This document shows positions 17,660-25,007 of a stretch of DNA of 64,000 nt, piece after piece. Source of the stretch: Chloroflexota bacterium (GTDB taxonomy: Bacteria; Chloroflexota; Anaerolineae; Anaerolineales; Villigracilaceae); contig JACPVF010000011.1 of NCBI GenBank assembly GCA_016191845.1, positions 295,787 through 359,786 of the forward strand. The letters are read 5' to 3'. The notes beneath the pieces were generated by a model. It saw only the letters and a list, made by a program, of their open reading frames with translations. It made no database searches and was not told the origin of the DNA. Within the stretch, counting starts at the first letter, position 1. Each line of letters begins with the position of its first letter. The position numbers and the translations under genes are program-made.

Positions 17660-18157
17660 TTACCCTTTCCGTTCCATTGCCGGAAGGGAAACAATGAGAT
17701 TGCCATTTTTTATTTCAGCAGTGAATTCATCCAGAGGACGCGGTGGTGGACCGCTAACCACGTTACCAACAATATCAAAATGACCGTCATGACAGGGACT
17801 GATGTAATGCTCTTCATTGGGATGCCAGGTAATACGGCAGCCGAGGTGGGTGCAAATGTCAGAGAATACCCTTACTTCACTTTCATTCCTTCGGACAACA
17901 TACAAACCATAATTGGTTGCAGTCCGCTCCCAGCCATTGACCCTGGTGCGGGTAAATTCAAACCGAGTTGGAGTGCCAATCGGATAATTTTCCAGGGAAC
18001 CAAGATCGATCAAGGAATCATCTTCGGTTTTTTCAAGCGACGGCGAGAGAAGATAGAAAATGGAGGGAAGACCAATCCCAACGCCGATGAGAGTTCCGAC
18101 GATTCTGGCAACTGACTTGATGAAGTCGCGCCGGCTGAGATCTGTTTTGTGCGCCAT
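17660..18157 (-). CDS. Tat-exported Rieske [2Fe-2S] protein (QcrA-like) with an unusual ligand loop
   Basis: 165 residues. Twin-arginine signal 'SRRDFIK' and one transmembrane anchor (residues ~15-40), then a Rieske domain with 'CTHLGC' (C102, H104, C107) and 'SPCHDGHFD' (C122, H123). In Rieske proteins the second box is CPCH and its first Cys is a cluster ligand. Here it is Ser (codon AGT at residue 120; one base change would restore Cys). Either the cluster is altered or C122 serves. No cytochrome b is nearby, so this is not a standard bc complex. Confidence 0.8.
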   Translation of the reverse strand: MAHKTDLSRRDFIKSVARIVGTLIGVGIGLPSIFYLLSPSLEKTEDDSLIDLGSLENYPIGTPTRFEFTRTRVNGWERTATNYGLYVVRRNESEVRVFSDICTHLGCRITWHPNEEHYISPCHDGHFDIVGNVVSGPPPRPLDEFTAEIKNGNLIVSLPAMERKG

Positions 18158-18169
18158 TTTCTTCTCCTG

Positions 18170-18646
18170 CTATTTCAACTCCCATTCAAAAATGCGGGTG
18201 GGGGCATCCACGTTGGTAATGGTCAGGGTGAGTTTTGTCGCTCCATCCAGTATGGAGTTGCCATTCTGCGTCGCCGGGAAGATCAACTTTCCCTCCACAT
18301 GATGACCGCCACGCGGCGCATCCCAAAGGGTGGAGTTCACGTTAACACCTGTATCGGTTGAGAGCGTTGCGGTTGCGGCAAGGTCCATACTCAGGTCAAT
18401 CGAATGGGTGGTCAGGACAATACTGAATTCAAGGGATTCGGCAGTTTGGTTAAGATCGAGCGGGGTGACTTCAAAGATAATCGCTCCCTGATCGTCCATG
18501 CGGGTGGCAGAGTCAAATTCAGGGGAGTCAGGTTCCGTCGAAACAGAATCAGGTTGCGGCTGGGTTGGAAGCGGAGACGAAATCGCTGAACAGGCTGTGA
18601 TAACAAAAGTCAAAATCATCAAGGCGGGAATTATGAGGCGTTTCAT
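18170..18646 (-). CDS. Predicted lipoprotein of unknown function
   Basis: 158 residues with a lipobox 'VITAC' at about residue 19 and a Ser/Pro-rich linker, then an all-beta domain of about 110 residues ('EFSIVLTTHSIDLSMDLAATATL'), probably immunoglobulin- or FixH-like. It would sit on the outer face of the membrane. Its start overlaps the stop of the upstream membrane protein (ATGA), and it precedes the Rieske gene, suggesting a shared electron-transfer or metal role. Confidence 0.6.
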   Translation of the reverse strand: MKRLIIPALMILTFVITACSAISSPLPTQPQPDSVSTEPDSPEFDSATRMDDQGAIIFEVTPLDLNQTAESLEFSIVLTTHSIDLSMDLAATATLSTDTGVNVNSTLWDAPRGGHHVEGKLIFPATQNGNSILDGATKLTLTITNVDAPTRIFEWELK

Positions 18647-19116
18647 TTTGTCTCCAGAAGAACAGGTTGTAATTTTTGACGTTCACGATAAAGCACGAAG
18701 AGCATGACACCAATTCCAATCAGGTTCATGGCGAGTCCGGTAAGCATGAAGGGACGCTGATAACGGGTGAGAAAACTTGCCGCCGCGCTCAAACCAAGAA
18801 TGGGCAAAACATCGGTGACATGATGAATGCAACACGCGACCATCGCAGTGGCAGAGGTTCCGCCACTGGCTCCCATCATTGAGCCTGCATATCCTGTGGA
18901 TGCAACTGGAATGAATAGACGAAATCGCAGAATGGAATAGAGCGCGGCTTGAACACCAAAGCCGAGGATAATCGGGATGACATACCACCGGTCACGCGCG
19001 AATTGCGAGGAGGCATAATCCCAGCCCTGTGCCCAGGTGAGGATGCCAAGATAAAATGAAGCGATGAAGACTGAGCCGAGCAGGAACGTCGCAAGGGGGA
19101 TAAGAATTCGTTTCAC
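18643..19116 (-). CDS. Four-helix membrane protein with a Cys-Cys-x-His-His motif
   Basis: 157 residues with four hydrophobic helices. A conspicuous 'ACCIHHVTD' sits between helices 2 and 3, close to a Gly/Ser/Met-rich stretch, and could bind a soft metal ion, loosely like Mer-type membrane transporters. The family is not recognised. First gene of the minus-strand operon. The composite palindrome at 19166-19206 lies about 50-90 bp upstream and points toward it. Confidence 0.6.
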   Translation of the reverse strand: MKRILIPLATFLLGSVFIASFYLGILTWAQGWDYASSQFARDRWYVIPIILGFGVQAALYSILRFRLFIPVASTGYAGSMMGASGGTSATAMVACCIHHVTDVLPILGLSAAASFLTRYQRPFMLTGLAMNLIGIGVMLFVLYRERQKLQPVLLETK

Positions 19117-19165
19117 CGTTAATCTCCTTTGGTGTGATCATAGCCCTGGCTTATGCTGGATGTCT

Positions 19166-19206
19166 TGCGCCAAGTGGCTGAAAATTAGATAGGCAATACT
19201 GCCTAT
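19166..19206 (-). promoter_or_regulatory. Composite regulon element, site 1 (palindrome plus downstream box)
   Basis: Perfect palindrome ATAGGCA-ATAC-TGCCTAT at 19189-19206. On the minus strand, GGCGCA follows exactly 17 bp downstream (19171-19166), the position held by TGCGCT at other sites. It points at the minus-strand operon beginning at 19116. A -10-like TATGAT lies further on at 19142-19137. Confidence 0.7.
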
Positions 19207-19339
19207 GTTTGTCCTCACTGATTCTTTATATGTTCTTTGCACACATCGAGTAGGATATTCAGTCGAAAAGAGTCTTTGTGTTCGGTAATGAATAAATTCA
19301 TCAAACGACACGGACTGTGAAAATCAAAATAAATCGATT

Positions 19340-19594
19340 GTGCGCTTTTGTTCATCGTGTGGCGCGCCAACAGGAAATCAGGAAATCATGAATAGTTTTA
19401 ACATGCAAAGATATTATCCAGCCGGACAGGAGTATGAAATCGATCCTGTATGTGAAATGAAAGTCGATCCAAAGAATCCGCCCTTTCAGGTTATTCACAA
19501 GGGGATGACCTATTACTTTTGTTCCGAGGTCTGCAAGCATCTCTTTGAACGTGTCCCCGATCAATATATTCGAATGGAAGAAGACAGCGAATAA
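19340..19594 (+). CDS. YHS-domain metal-binding protein with N-terminal zinc ribbon half
   Basis: 84 residues from a GTG start. An ATG at 19388 would drop the N-terminal 'FCSSCG' Cys pair. The YHS domain has 'DPVCEMKVDP' and 'GMTYYFCSEVCKHLFE', with three Cys likely to bind copper or another soft metal. It is transcribed toward the beta-propeller gene. It is one of four free-standing YHS proteins in this region. Confidence 0.72.
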   Translation: MRFCSSCGAPTGNQEIMNSFNMQRYYPAGQEYEIDPVCEMKVDPKNPPFQVIHKGMTYYFCSEVCKHLFERVPDQYIRMEEDSE

Positions 19595-19632
19595 AATCGA
19601 AATTGTGAATAAATTGGACAAACCATGACGTA

Positions 19633-19650
19633 TTAGGCAAAAATGCGTAT
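19633..19650 (+). promoter_or_regulatory. Regulon palindrome, site 2
   Basis: TTAGGCA-AAAA-TGCGTAT, two mismatches to the palindrome. No clean TGCGCT follows, but TATAAG at 19674-19679 gives a predicted start near 19686, placing the palindrome centre at about -44. It drives the YVTN beta-propeller gene. Confidence 0.55.
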
Positions 19651-19719
19651 GTTCAACTTGAGGGTGGATGCTGTATAAGTGCGGACGATATTCGATCCAA
19701 CCAGAAGGAGTTGAACCAT

Positions 19720-20832
19720 ATGAATAAGTTTTTGATTTGGAAGATTATGCCCGCGCTGATCATCGCCACTGTTGTATTGAGCGCATGTGGCGCGCCGTCG
19801 GAACCTGAAATGACCGAACAACTCACCCAGACCCAACCGGATCAACCCGTTGCAGGATTGGATGGAACAGTTTGGGTTGCAGACGAGGAGGGCAACAGCA
19901 TTACCGTGATCAATGCGGCGACGAATCAAGTCCTGACCACGCTTACAGGAGTCGAGGGCGCCCACAACCTGCAGGTTGCCCCGGATGGCAAAACCGTCTG
20001 GGCAGTGAGCGGGCACGACTCACTGGCGATCATGATTGATGCCGTCACTTTTGAGGTTCATGGCGTGGTGCCGACCGGCATGATGCCTGCGCATATCGTG
20101 CTGACGCCCGATGGCAAAAAGGCATACGTTACCAACGGCGAGGACAACACTGTCACCGTGATTGATGTGGAAGCGATGTCTGTAATTGCCATGATCCCCG
20201 TCGGCGCGTACCCGCATGGCTTGCGCGTCAGCCCGGATGGAAAGTGGGTTTATGTCGCCAATGCCAAGTCCACCACCTTAAGCGTTATTGATGTTGCGCA
20301 GGACGTGAAGGTGACAGACATCGAAGTTGGAGAGCGCCCGGTGCAGGTGGGGTTCTCACCGGATGGGATGGTGAATTACTTTTCCCTCAATGGCGAAAAT
20401 GCGCTGGGCAAGGTAGATGTTGCCGCACAGGAACTGCTTGGCAAGGTGGCAGTGGGCGTGGGTCCCATTCAGGTCTTTGTTTCACCGAACAATCAATATA
20501 TTCTGGTCGCCAATCAGGGAACCGAGGAAAAACCCACTACCACCGTTTCGATGGTCGATGTTGCGACCTTCGAAGTGATTGCAACCGTTGAAACTGGAAA
20601 AGGCGCCCACGGAGTCGTCATCGATCCATCGAGCCGATACGCCTACATATCGAACATCTATGAAGACACGGTGTCGGTGATCGATCTAGAGAGCCGGAGT
20701 GTTATCGCAACCATTCCAACCGGCGATGCACCCAATGGCATTAGTTTCTCACCGCTTCCCGCGCCAGCCAATGTCGCATTGGAAATCCAACTTGAAATCC
20801 CGGAGGGCGGCATGAATATGCCCATGCCCTAA
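19720..20832 (+). CDS. YVTN-family beta-propeller lipoprotein
   Basis: 370 residues from the ATG at 19720 (AGAAGGAG upstream). Lipobox 'VVLSAC' near residue 21, then seven or so repeats of about 40 residues with cores such as 'VTVIDVEAMSVIAMIPVGAYPHGL' and the recurring 'SPDGKWVYVAN'. Such surface propellers occur near nitrite reductase and copper/redox genes. The molecular role is unknown, but it may bind a redox partner. The gene is bounded by its own operator upstream and a terminator downstream. Confidence 0.82.
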   Translation: MNKFLIWKIMPALIIATVVLSACGAPSEPEMTEQLTQTQPDQPVAGLDGTVWVADEEGNSITVINAATNQVLTTLTGVEGAHNLQVAPDGKTVWAVSGHDSLAIMIDAVTFEVHGVVPTGMMPAHIVLTPDGKKAYVTNGEDNTVTVIDVEAMSVIAMIPVGAYPHGLRVSPDGKWVYVANAKSTTLSVIDVAQDVKVTDIEVGERPVQVGFSPDGMVNYFSLNGENALGKVDVAAQELLGKVAVGVGPIQVFVSPNNQYILVANQGTEEKPTTTVSMVDVATFEVIATVETGKGAHGVVIDPSSRYAYISNIYEDTVSVIDLESRSVIATIPTGDAPNGISFSPLPAPANVALEIQLEIPEGGMNMPMP

Positions 20833-20853
20833 TGGGCACATACAGCCAGATGG

Positions 20854-20888
20854 TTCCCCTGTCGGTACGCAATGACAGGGGAATTTTT
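20854..20888 (+). terminator. Intrinsic terminator after the beta-propeller gene
   Basis: 10-bp stem TTCCCCTGTC / GACAGGGGAA with a 10-nt loop followed by TTTTT. The regulon palindrome of the next gene begins at the very next base (20889). Confidence 0.88.
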
Positions 20889-20929
20889 ATAGGCAAAATG
20901 GCTTAGCCCTGAATGCGCCACGCGGCTCT
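20889..20929 (+). promoter_or_regulatory. Composite regulon element, site 3
   Basis: ATAGGCA-AAAT-GGCTTAG (20889-20906), followed 17 bp later by GGCTCT (20924-20929), the same offset as the TGCGCT boxes. TATATT at 20929-20934 could be a -10. It directs transcription of the gene at 20986. Confidence 0.65.
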
Positions 20930-20985
20930 ATATTTCACCTGAAAAAATACCTACAATGGAGAACATCCAATGATAGAGGCATAAT

Positions 20986-21339
20986 ATGACCACACTTTCC
21001 TTCCTGACAGTTGATTTGCCCTGTGATATGGCTTTGCAGGCGGCGAAGAAAAAATTATCGCAAGGCGGTTTGCGGGCTTTGCAAACCTTTGATCTGCATA
21101 CCGCGCGACATACCCAGCAGGATTGTCCCTGCCCAAATCACGGCACCACAGAATGCGACTGCCAGATGGTCGTTCTGATGGTCTATGGGGAGACTGCTGA
21201 ACCTGCCACCCTGATCCTGCATGGAAGTGAAGGACAAACGCGCTTCTCCATTGCCGAGGACCCCTCCCAACGGGCAGACAGAAAACTGGTTGTCTCCATC
21301 AAAGAGGCATTGGACATCAAGGCGGCGGTGTCTGCCTGA
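20986..21339 (+). CDS. Small protein with a Cys-rich loop, unknown function
   Basis: 117 residues, soluble, without signal peptide. A central loop 'DCPCPNHGTTECDCQM' holds four or five Cys and a His, a plausible soft-metal or Fe-S site. The surroundings are beta/alpha, with 'MALQAAKKKLSQGGLRALQTFDLH' resembling a ferredoxin-like/DUF302-type helix-strand. The family is not recognised. It sits between two regulon sites, so it is probably monocistronic and co-regulated with the multicopper oxidase. Confidence 0.6.
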   Translation: MTTLSFLTVDLPCDMALQAAKKKLSQGGLRALQTFDLHTARHTQQDCPCPNHGTTECDCQMVVLMVYGETAEPATLILHGSEGQTRFSIAEDPSQRADRKLVVSIKEALDIKAAVSA

Positions 21340-21346
21340 TATTCAT

Positions 21347-21387
21347 ATAGGCAGTTTTGCCTATGCAATCCCGCGTCAAATTGCGCT
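21347..21387 (+). promoter_or_regulatory. Composite regulon element, site 4
   Basis: Perfect palindrome ATAGGCA-GTTT-TGCCTAT (21347-21364), followed 17 bp later by TGCGCT (21382-21387). It precedes the multicopper oxidase start by about 60 bp. This is one of the best copies and can serve as the reference. Confidence 0.75.
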
Positions 21388-21445
21388 GGATGGATCAAGG
21401 GGAAATCCTTATATTCAATTGCTATTCCAACTTTACAGAGGAACC

Positions 21446-22525
21446 ATGATCAGGAAAATATTTCTTTTTACGATAATAAGTCTGGCTTTGATATTGTCTG
21501 CCTGCGCGCCTGCCGCACCATCCAATGGGGACATGCCAATGAACAATGACAATTCAGGCATGGCGGATGGGACGCCTACCCCGGGCAGCATGATGATGGA
21601 CAACCCTGAAGCGGCTCATATGATGGAGCCAATCACCGCGCCAAACGTCCAACCTGCCACCGAAACGGAAGGCGGACAACCCCTGGAATATCGCGAGGAG
21701 AATGGCGTCAAAGTTTTTGAATTGACTACGAAAGCGGTTCAATGGGAAATCCTGGATGGGGTGACTGTGACTGCTTTTACATATAACGGAACTGTGCCCG
21801 GACCGATGATTCGCGTGACCGAGGGTGATCAGGTTCGGATAATCGTGAAGAACGAATTACCCGATCCGACCACAATCCACTGGCACGGTGTGGAGGTTCC
21901 CAATGCAATGGACGGCGTCCCGGGTGTCACCCAGGACCCGATCCAGCCGGGTGAGACGTTTACCTACGAATTCACTGCCAAGCCGGCAGGAACCTTTATG
22001 TATCACTCCCATTATGAAGGTGATGTGCAGGTTGGCGCCGGGCTGTACGCGCCGTTCATCATTGATCCGAAGGAACCGGATGCCAATCCACCCGTGGTGG
22101 ATAAGACCCTGATGATCTCGGAATGGCGCATGACCGATGGGCAAACATTTGCTGCCATGCCAATGGGTGGGATGGAGCCGAACTATTTCACGATCAACGG
22201 CAAGTCCTTCCCTGCCACCGAAACCATCACCGTCAAGAAAGGGGATCTGGTCCGCCTGCGTTTCATTGCCATTGGTCAGTTCATACACCCTATGCATCTG
22301 CATGGAGTTCCTTTCAAAATTGTCGCGACCGATGGGCATCCGGTCCCCGAGGCGGCGCAGTTGACCAAGGACACGGTCAGCGTTGCTCCGGGTGAACGCT
22401 ACGACATCGAGTTCGTCGCCACCGAAACCGGACAATGGATGTTGCACTGTCACATCCTGCACCACACCACCAACGACAACGTCGAGCCGGGTGGCTTGAT
22501 GTTGATGATCGAAGTCGTTGAATAA
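21446..22525 (+). CDS. Two-domain multicopper oxidase (lipoprotein)
   Basis: 359 residues from the ATG at 21446 (GAGGAA upstream); the upstream frame extension lies in the promoter and is rejected. Lipobox 'LILSAC' near residue 18, a Met/Asp-rich linker, then two cupredoxin domains. All four copper motifs are present: HWHG (~145), HSH (~187), HPMHLHG (~281) and HCHILHH (~334). So it should carry T1 and T2/T3 copper and reduce O2 while oxidising Cu(I) or phenols at the outer surface. The size fits two-domain laccases rather than CueO. The Met-rich linker may bind Cu(I). Confidence 0.9.
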   Translation: MIRKIFLFTIISLALILSACAPAAPSNGDMPMNNDNSGMADGTPTPGSMMMDNPEAAHMMEPITAPNVQPATETEGGQPLEYREENGVKVFELTTKAVQWEILDGVTVTAFTYNGTVPGPMIRVTEGDQVRIIVKNELPDPTTIHWHGVEVPNAMDGVPGVTQDPIQPGETFTYEFTAKPAGTFMYHSHYEGDVQVGAGLYAPFIIDPKEPDANPPVVDKTLMISEWRMTDGQTFAAMPMGGMEPNYFTINGKSFPATETITVKKGDLVRLRFIAIGQFIHPMHLHGVPFKIVATDGHPVPEAAQLTKDTVSVAPGERYDIEFVATETGQWMLHCHILHHTTNDNVEPGGLMLMIEVVE

Positions 22526-22547
22526 AATACTCAAGGAGAGAGTAAAA

Positions 22548-22952
22548 ATGCGAAAGATGTTCTTTATCAGTAGTATGTTCGTTGTATTGGCGGTTGTACT
22601 GGCGGCTTGCGGTGGATCCGCACAGCCTGCCGCCCCGGTCGAGTCTGGATCGTCGAGCCAGGTAAACATCACGGTGGAGTCCAATCCAAGCCCTGCCATG
22701 ATGGGCGACATGGAATTGATCCTGACGATCACGGATGGAGACGGCAAGCCCATCGAGGGTGCAACAGTGGATGTCTCTGCCGATCATACAGACATGACCG
22801 GCATGGGAATGAGCGGGCTCGCCACCGAGCAGGGTGGAGGGCGCTATTCCATCAATGCCAATTTCAGCATGAGCGGCAATTGGAAGATAACCGTGTATGT
22901 CCGCAAGGATGGTCTGGATTATAAGGAAGACATCGAGTTCAAGGTTCAATAA
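22548..22952 (+). CDS. FixH/YtkA-like lipoprotein
   Basis: 134 residues from the ATG at 22548 (AAGGAGAG upstream). Lipobox 'VLAAC' at about residue 20. The rest is a single beta-sandwich of the YtkA/FixH type: 'NPSPAMMGDMELILTITDGDGKPIEGATVDV', a Met-rich 'HTDMTGMGMSGLA', and an ending 'GNWKITVYV'. Such domains occur in copper delivery to cytochrome oxidases and in metal-resistance loci. It lies 22 bp after the multicopper oxidase and is probably co-transcribed. Confidence 0.75.
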   Translation: MRKMFFISSMFVVLAVVLAACGGSAQPAAPVESGSSSQVNITVESNPSPAMMGDMELILTITDGDGKPIEGATVDVSADHTDMTGMGMSGLATEQGGGRYSINANFSMSGNWKITVYVRKDGLDYKEDIEFKVQ

Positions 22953-22960
22953 GAACTGTT

Positions 22961-22995
22961 GAAAGCAGGTGTCATATTCAGTGATGCCTGCTTTC
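22961..22995 (+). terminator. Strong hairpin after the FixH-like gene
   Basis: Stem GAAAGCAGG / CCTGCTTTC, extended by further pairs to about 14 bp, but with no T-run. It may slow or protect the mRNA end, or be a weak terminator before the DUF3105 gene. Confidence 0.5.
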
Positions 22996-23014
22996 CAGTT
23001 GGCAGGGTTAATTC

Positions 23015-23593
23015 ATGAACAACAAACAAAGACGACAACACATTCAACAAAGAAACAGAAAACAAAAACTGGTTTCAGGGATGATCTGGGGCGCAATTGG
23101 GCTCGCCGTATTGGCGATTCTTGGCGTCATGGTCTGGCAGGGAATCAAACCGGCGGCAGGGGAGTCGGTTGCCATTATGACGAGCGATCCGCACCTTCCC
23201 ACCGATTCTGATCCTGGACAATATAATTCCGACCCGCCAACGTCCGGATTACATTACGCAACCGAAGCTCAGGCGGGATTTTATGATGAGAATATCTATA
23301 CGTATCCTGCCGCTTATCTTGTCCATAACCTGGAACACGGGTATGTGATCATCTGGTACAACTGTGATCTGTTGGATGAGACGGGATGCGCGGAGTTGAA
23401 ATCGCAGATTCGTTCGGTCATGGATGATCTGGGTGGCGTGAAACTGATTGCATATCCCTGGAATTCCATTGAGGTTCCGGTGGCAATGACCTCATGGGGG
23501 CGGATCCAAAAGTTCGAGATATTTGACATGGAACTAGCCAAAGCCTTCTACCGCACCAACCTCAATCGCGCTCCCGAACCGAACGCGCCCTAA
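23015..23593 (+). CDS. DUF3105 membrane-anchored protein
   Basis: 192 residues: a basic N-terminus, one transmembrane helix (~22-42), and an extracytoplasmic domain with 'YNSDPPTSGLHYA', 'LVHNLEHGYVIIWY' and a pair of Cys. The conserved His cluster 'HNLEHG' is the hallmark of DUF3105 and suggests metal binding. The function is not known. It lies 9 bp before the DUF2085 gene. Confidence 0.8.
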   Translation: MNNKQRRQHIQQRNRKQKLVSGMIWGAIGLAVLAILGVMVWQGIKPAAGESVAIMTSDPHLPTDSDPGQYNSDPPTSGLHYATEAQAGFYDENIYTYPAAYLVHNLEHGYVIIWYNCDLLDETGCAELKSQIRSVMDDLGGVKLIAYPWNSIEVPVAMTSWGRIQKFEIFDMELAKAFYRTNLNRAPEPNAP

Positions 23594-23602
23594 CGGAATG
23601 AA

Positions 23603-24373
23603 ATGTCAACAACCAACTTGAATGCCCCTAAAATAATGAATGCTTTTCAGTGGATAAGCGCCCATTGGTTTGCCGTTTTTCTGACCATCTATGGTCTTTG
23701 GGTGTTTGTTCCCTTCCTCGCGCCTGTTTTCATGCAACTGGGATGGACGGGCGCGGGAAAGGCGATCTACTTCATTTATTCATTCTTTTGTCACCAACTG
23801 CCAGAGCGTTCCTTTTTTTTCTTTGGCGAAAAGACCATGTATTCGTTGAGCGAAGTTCAATCCGTATGGCAGGACACGATGAATCCGCTCATCCTGCGCA
23901 AATTTATCGGCAATGAAACAATGGGTTGGAAAGTCGCCTGGTCGGATAGAATGATCTCGTTTTACACCAGCGTTTGGTTCTTTGCGTTACTCTGGTATCC
24001 TCTGCGTCGCAAAATTAAACCTATTACATGGTGGAGTTTCATATTCATCCTACTGCCTCTCGCGGTGGATGGCGGCACACATGCGGTCAGCGACTTCGCT
24101 GGTATCGGACAGGGATTCCGTGATACAAATACATGGCTGGCTATGTTGACGAACAATGTATTACCCGCGACATTCTATGCGGGCGACGCGCTCGGCTCGT
24201 TCAACTCGCTCATGCGCTTCATCACTGGATTTTTGGCTGGTCTGGGAATCGTCTGGCTCGCCTTCCCGTATGTTTTTCAAACACAAGCCTATAATCAAAA
24301 ACTGGATGAGATAAGTTATGCCAAAGTCATCGAACAAATCAAAAACCAAAATCCGCATTCTTCTGGCGGATGA
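23603..24373 (+). CDS. DUF2085 multi-helix membrane protein
   Basis: 256 residues with five or six hydrophobic helices. The segment 'FIYSFFCHQLPERSFFFFG' is the DUF2085 signature (Cys-His-Gln). Further acidic/His residues occur in 'PLAVDGGTHAVSDFAGIG'. The family is found in many Gram-positive and Chloroflexota genomes with no assigned role. Its last 56 bp overlap the response regulator in another frame, so the two are tightly coupled. Confidence 0.75.
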   Translation: MSTTNLNAPKIMNAFQWISAHWFAVFLTIYGLWVFVPFLAPVFMQLGWTGAGKAIYFIYSFFCHQLPERSFFFFGEKTMYSLSEVQSVWQDTMNPLILRKFIGNETMGWKVAWSDRMISFYTSVWFFALLWYPLRRKIKPITWWSFIFILLPLAVDGGTHAVSDFAGIGQGFRDTNTWLAMLTNNVLPATFYAGDALGSFNSLMRFITGFLAGLGIVWLAFPYVFQTQAYNQKLDEISYAKVIEQIKNQNPHSSGG

Positions 24374-25007
24374 TCATCATATCGTCCGTGCGGGGGTGAG
24401 GCAACTGCTTGAGAGTGCGACCGATCTCCAGGTCATTGCCGAGGCGGGGGACGGGGAGGAGGCGCAGTCTCTCATCCAAAAGCATAAACCGGATGTTGCC
24501 GTCCTGGATATCCAAATGCCCAAAGCCAGTGGCATTGAAGTCACCCGCTGGGTGCGTGCCCATCTGCCCGAAGTGGGCGTGTTAATCCTGACCGCTTACA
24601 ACGATGATCCCTACGTGATGGCGGTTTTGCAGGCAGGCGCGAATGGCTATGTTCTCAAAACAGGGCAGGCGGATGAACTGATCCAGGCGGTGCGTGATGT
24701 CTATGAAGGCAAGTCGGCGCTCGATCCGTCCATCACCAGCAAGTTGATGTCCACCATCTTCAAAGGATCGGAAAAAAAGATCGTCGAGCCATTGACTGAC
24801 CGTGAACTGGATGTGCTGCGGCTTGCCGCCAAAGGATTTACCAACAAAGCCATCGGCGTACAACTCAATATCAGTGATCGCACGGTGCAGGGACATCTTG
24901 CGCACATCTTCGCCAAACTGCAAGCCAACAGCCGCACCGAGGCGGTCATGCGCGGGGTGGCGCTGGGGTTGATCTCACAAAGTTCGGGCAATATTACAGA
25001 AGAATGA
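24318..25007 (+). CDS. NarL/NreC-type response regulator
   Basis: 229 residues. Receiver domain (~10-125) with 'LLADDHH', phospho-acceptor D64 in 'VLDIQMP', and a Lys in 'VLKTGQ'. C-terminal LuxR-type helix-turn-helix (~160-222) with 'LTDRELDVLRLAAKGFTNKAIG'. Members of this family (NarL, NreC) bind short inverted heptamers with a small gap, the form of the ATAGGCA-N4-TGCCTAT palindrome repeated across this region. It is coupled to its kinase by ATGA. It is the best candidate regulator of that regulon. Confidence 0.88.
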   Translation: MPKSSNKSKTKIRILLADDHHIVRAGVRQLLESATDLQVIAEAGDGEEAQSLIQKHKPDVAVLDIQMPKASGIEVTRWVRAHLPEVGVLILTAYNDDPYVMAVLQAGANGYVLKTGQADELIQAVRDVYEGKSALDPSITSKLMSTIFKGSEKKIVEPLTDRELDVLRLAAKGFTNKAIGVQLNISDRTVQGHLAHIFAKLQANSRTEAVMRGVALGLISQSSGNITEE

